Source: Notamacropus eugenii
Lineage: Eukaryota > Chordata > Mammalia > Diprotodontia > Macropodidae
Assembly (NCBI RefSeq): GCF_028372415.1
Contig: NC_092878.1
Span: forward strand, 26,026,403 to 26,090,402
DNA: 64,000 nt
Direction of reading: 5' to 3'
Made by a program: the position numbers and the translations under genes. Of the stretch, positions 61,111-64,000 are shown piece by piece; position 1 is the stretch's first letter, and every line of letters begins with the position of its first letter. The notes under the pieces are model-generated. The model had not been told where the DNA came from, did no database searches, and was given only the letters and a program-made list of their open reading frames with translations.

Positions 61111-64000
61111 GATGAAACTTTTCATTTCAAAGTAAAATTATAATATTTTTGTGTCACTTGATGCACCTGGCCCTTTTAGTGTTAATTATACCTACCTTCT
61201 TTTCCACCAGTTTTTTAACTTGAATCTTTGTTTCCCTTGCTGGCCTAAAAGGAGTTAATTTATGAGTGGTGAAATGGTAAAAAGACAATCAGAAGAAAAA
61301 TAAGAAATATAGGTCTCAGATGCACAAAATTGAATTATAAGCCCAGGGGTGAACTTGTGTTTTCAAGATCAACTTCTTATTTTTTGTTTGTTTTTATCTG
61401 GAAGGGGATATGGTAGGGATTGGATATGAGCAGCATATTCCCATTGTCACACACCTGTGGTGCCATCACTTTGCCAAAAAGGTTCCCAATAAGAACCTCA
61501 CTACTGTTACAGCAGCCTGTTTTGTATTTGTTTTTCATGTTAAAGATTCTGTTCTTCTTGAGGAAGAGAAATTTGTTGCCAAAAGCAAGCGATACCTTCA
61601 GTCAAGGAAAGCTGTCAGCTCTCCTTTTACATCCTCTACTTAGGGGGTACTTCTACTACTCTGGTCCTAAAAGACCAATATTTATAAATTTGGGGTTTAC
61701 TTAACTTTGAAAATTGTCACTGTATCAATTTCTATTCCCTTTAGGCATTCTTGGCCCAGTGGGGTTACTGATTAGTGCAAATGATCTATTCCCAGAGGAG
61801 TTGCATTAGAAGTTATAATCAGATGTAAAATGTGGCCATTAGTTCCAGGCCAATGAAAATATGTAATGAAATTTTTTAAAATAAGGTTTTAACTGTTTAC
61901 TAATGTAATATAACAGCAAAGAATAAGAAAAATATATTTCCGATCAAATTTATTACAAAGTAATAGAGTAGTTACAAAAAAAGTTGTGAAAATTAAAAAT
62001 ATTACTGAATATTGTCCCTTAAGGTAAGCCTACACTCGCAAAAACCTTGTTGTTTTCTTTTAAAATATTTTATCAGTGAAGACTGAGCTATCTTCTCTTT
62101 CTTTAAACCCTCATTTAAACTCTTGTAGGTGCAGATTTCAGTGTAGCCACGTCTCAGTAGATTTGCACGCTCACATGATCACACAATGAACCCAGTGTAG
62201 TGGGATGACTTGAGGCATTATCTAAGATCAGTAATGCTTTAAATGTGATATTGTTGTCTTTGCAGTGTTTTCCAGTAGCTGGGATTAAAAAAAGACCCTT
62301 GGAAACCAATCTTCAGAATCAGTTTTTAGTCACTAATGCTTTCATATTTAACTGCTAAAGAACTGGTAGGACTGATTGTTATAGCCTTTTAGGGCCCAAG
62401 AATTTTGGGACAGACCAAGCATTGATTCTAGTTTAAAATCCCAGGTTGAATGTTTTTCTTTCTAAGTTCTGGAAGAAATCTCATCTACACCAAAAATGTA
62501 TAAATCCTAAATTATTTTCTTCAGGTCATTGGGATATTTAACTGTGTCCTCATCTGCAACCAGCCACCTCTGAGACATTTTATAACTCATTCTAAATCAA
62601 ATTTTGTATTTTTCAAACACATATTAATCATGACCTGTTTTTCTCATGAGTTTATTCTCTTAAAGTGGGCTAGTTGAGAACTCTGGAATAACCGTGTTCT
62701 TGTTGGGTAACCTATGCTACAGGAACTCTCAGAAGCCTGTGTGTGAGTGAATTCAAAGAGGGGCTTTAATTTTTTGTTTTCAAAATTCACTTGATGGCCT
62801 GTGTCCATGACTAGAGCTAATGCTAACAGCCGATAGAGGGCAGCACCTTTTCCAAAGAAAATATATGCATATACTGAATTTCACTAATTTGGATAAATGA
62901 AACAGAAAACCCAGCCTGAGTGATAAAACATATTTGTTTTTTTAAATGGCAGTTGTTGAAAAAAATTTCAATTGCATTGCCTTCTAGCTCACAGAGTAAC
63001 TAGTCCTCTCTCTTTCTTGTGGTACTTAAGAAACTTGCTTTAATTGATGTCATTAGGTTGTTAACTATATGCAATGCTTGTTTTTACAGTACCTCACCTC
63101 TATTGAAAATCTTTTGGGTTAAGTAGTATACGAGCATGAATAAAATTGCTAGGGATATTTTTAATTTGTCTAGCAAACTGTTAGTACATATGTATATGTA
63201 TATGTATATATGTATTAGAAAAATAAGCCCTTTTGTTAGTTCCACAGACTAGATGACCTCCTTTTAGAGGCCTGTGCCACCACAGTCTGTGGAGCTGCTG
63301 TTTTCCACATTTGCGTTCTCTGGGTATTCTGCTGGTTTTAGCCTTTGTTGCCAGGAGACACATCTTCTATGCCAACTCTGAGCATGGTTCTGTTGCTCTC
63401 ACTCTGTTCGTGTGTCTCTGTATGTACTGTCATCTTCTATAACTATAAATGCCACTCTTTTGATACCTTCTGCTTTTCCCATACAAATGTGTTATAAGTC
63501 AGTCAACAGGCATTTACTCAGTATCTGCTTTGAGCCAGGAGGTGCCTTTTGAAGAATATTCTTAGTAAGCAAAATAGAAACTTGAAGTTTTAGCTCAGAC
63601 AAGGCTATCTTTATAATTTCTATGAAAAATGATATCTTTGTGTACTTCTGTTAACATCTAAAATGAATGTTGTAAGTGTAGAACTGAGATTAATTTTGTT
63701 TTTTAAAGTTTCCTAAAAATCATTACAGGTATAAAAGCATAGTTTCCTGGAGATAGCAATGTTTGTAGAATTGAACAGTAAATCTCTTTAATCAGTAGTT
63801 TTAGAGAAAGAAAAACTTAACCACTTGTGTTCTAGAAACAATATTAATAAAGGAAGTTTTAGACCCATCTCTCTTGTGAACTTTAAGAGTAAAATATAAA
63901 TCCAATGATAGGGATGGTTATAGGTGATGAATTAAAACATTTCAGTAGGGAGAGCATTATTTTCAATAGTGGGACCATACTCAGAAACTTCTCCACTTAG
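61111..64000. other. BUB1B intron 4, mostly single-copy
   Basis: About 2.9 kb with little recognisable repeat content: a short TATG microsatellite at 63,187-63,212 and an L2-like scrap near 63,500-63,545. I compared the stretch by eye with the expected exon 5 protein and found nothing. The open frames near 61,410-61,700 are chance. Confidence 0.5.

Larger units (their letters stand above)
54595..64000 (+). other. BUB1B: BUB1B gene, 5' part (continues past window)
   Basis: Promoter, inferred exon 1, and coding exons 2-4 at 57,688-57,830, 59,690-59,749 and 59,949-60,093. BUBR1 is a spindle-assembly-checkpoint protein of the mitotic checkpoint complex; it inhibits APC/C-Cdc20 and acts at kinetochores. 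The 113 visible residues correspond to about human residues 15-129, from memory. Intron 4 is at least 3.9 kb; I searched to the window end for exon 5 (the part after WLKL, usually GRLCNEP-like) and did not find it. Introns hold L1, L2, hAT and simple repeats. Confidence 0.9.

Noticed and set aside
61410-61704. Two overlapping + strand frames of 77 and 94 codons
   Set aside because: Intronic, no family resemblance, no exon signals that keep the BUB1B frame.
60094-64000. BUB1B exon 5
   Set aside because: Searched by eye for the sequence after WLKL; nothing matches, so it lies beyond 64,000.
1-64000. CRISPR arrays, bacterial operons, rRNA or functional tRNA genes
   Set aside because: None seen. 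The tRNA-like sequences are SINE heads, and tandem repeats are ordinary eukaryotic microsatellites.

Overview
This window is marsupial (metatherian) nuclear DNA. The call rests on the repeats: dense MAR1-type SINEs with a BovB/RTE-like tail, THER1/MIR-type SINEs with an L2-like tail, old L2 copies, and L1 3' ends of the marsupial type. I could not settle the species. Nothing bacterial, viral or organellar is present. The one protein-coding gene I can defend is the 5' part of BUB1B, encoding the spindle-checkpoint protein BUBR1, on the + strand at the right end.

Layout. Positions 1 to about 54,290 look intergenic: interspersed repeats, microsatellites and stretches of single-copy sequence without a recognisable gene. 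In mammals BMF lies upstream of BUB1B; I found no BMF exon, so this is probably the spacer between them (inference). From 52,928 to 54,276 sits a broken non-LTR retrotransposon (LINE) with an inverted 5' part. It ends about 165 bp upstream of the BUB1B promoter motifs. The promoter (about 54,440-54,620) carries two ZNF143/Staf-type motifs, a GC box and a CHR-type motif. A very short, ATG-free exon 1 follows, then an intron of about 3 kb holding a 345-bp pyrimidine-rich tract, hAT fragments and an antisense L1. Coding exons 2, 3 and 4 are at 57,688-57,830, 59,690-59,749 and 59,949-60,093. They encode 113 residues with a KEN box and the start of the TPR-like domain. Intron 4 runs past the end of the window.

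Repeat groups named in the entries. MAR1-type: tRNA-like head, CORE region, tail like ruminant BovB-mobilised SINEs. THER1-type: same kind of head with an L2-like 3' end. TSR (my working label, tail-sharing retroposon): a 250-550 bp family whose last 40 or so bases match the 3' end of the 53-54 kb LINE. MITE-A (working label): a roughly 200-220 bp hAT-like family found four or five times. Other hAT-like pieces, L1 and L2 fill much of the rest.

The most notable observations are: a U6 snRNA-L1 chimeric retrocopy with a 16-bp target duplication; the shared 3' tail of the TSR family and the LINE; the conserved-looking BUB1B promoter with an apparently downstream-shifted start codon; a perfect 122-bp tandem duplication; and several clean nested insertions.
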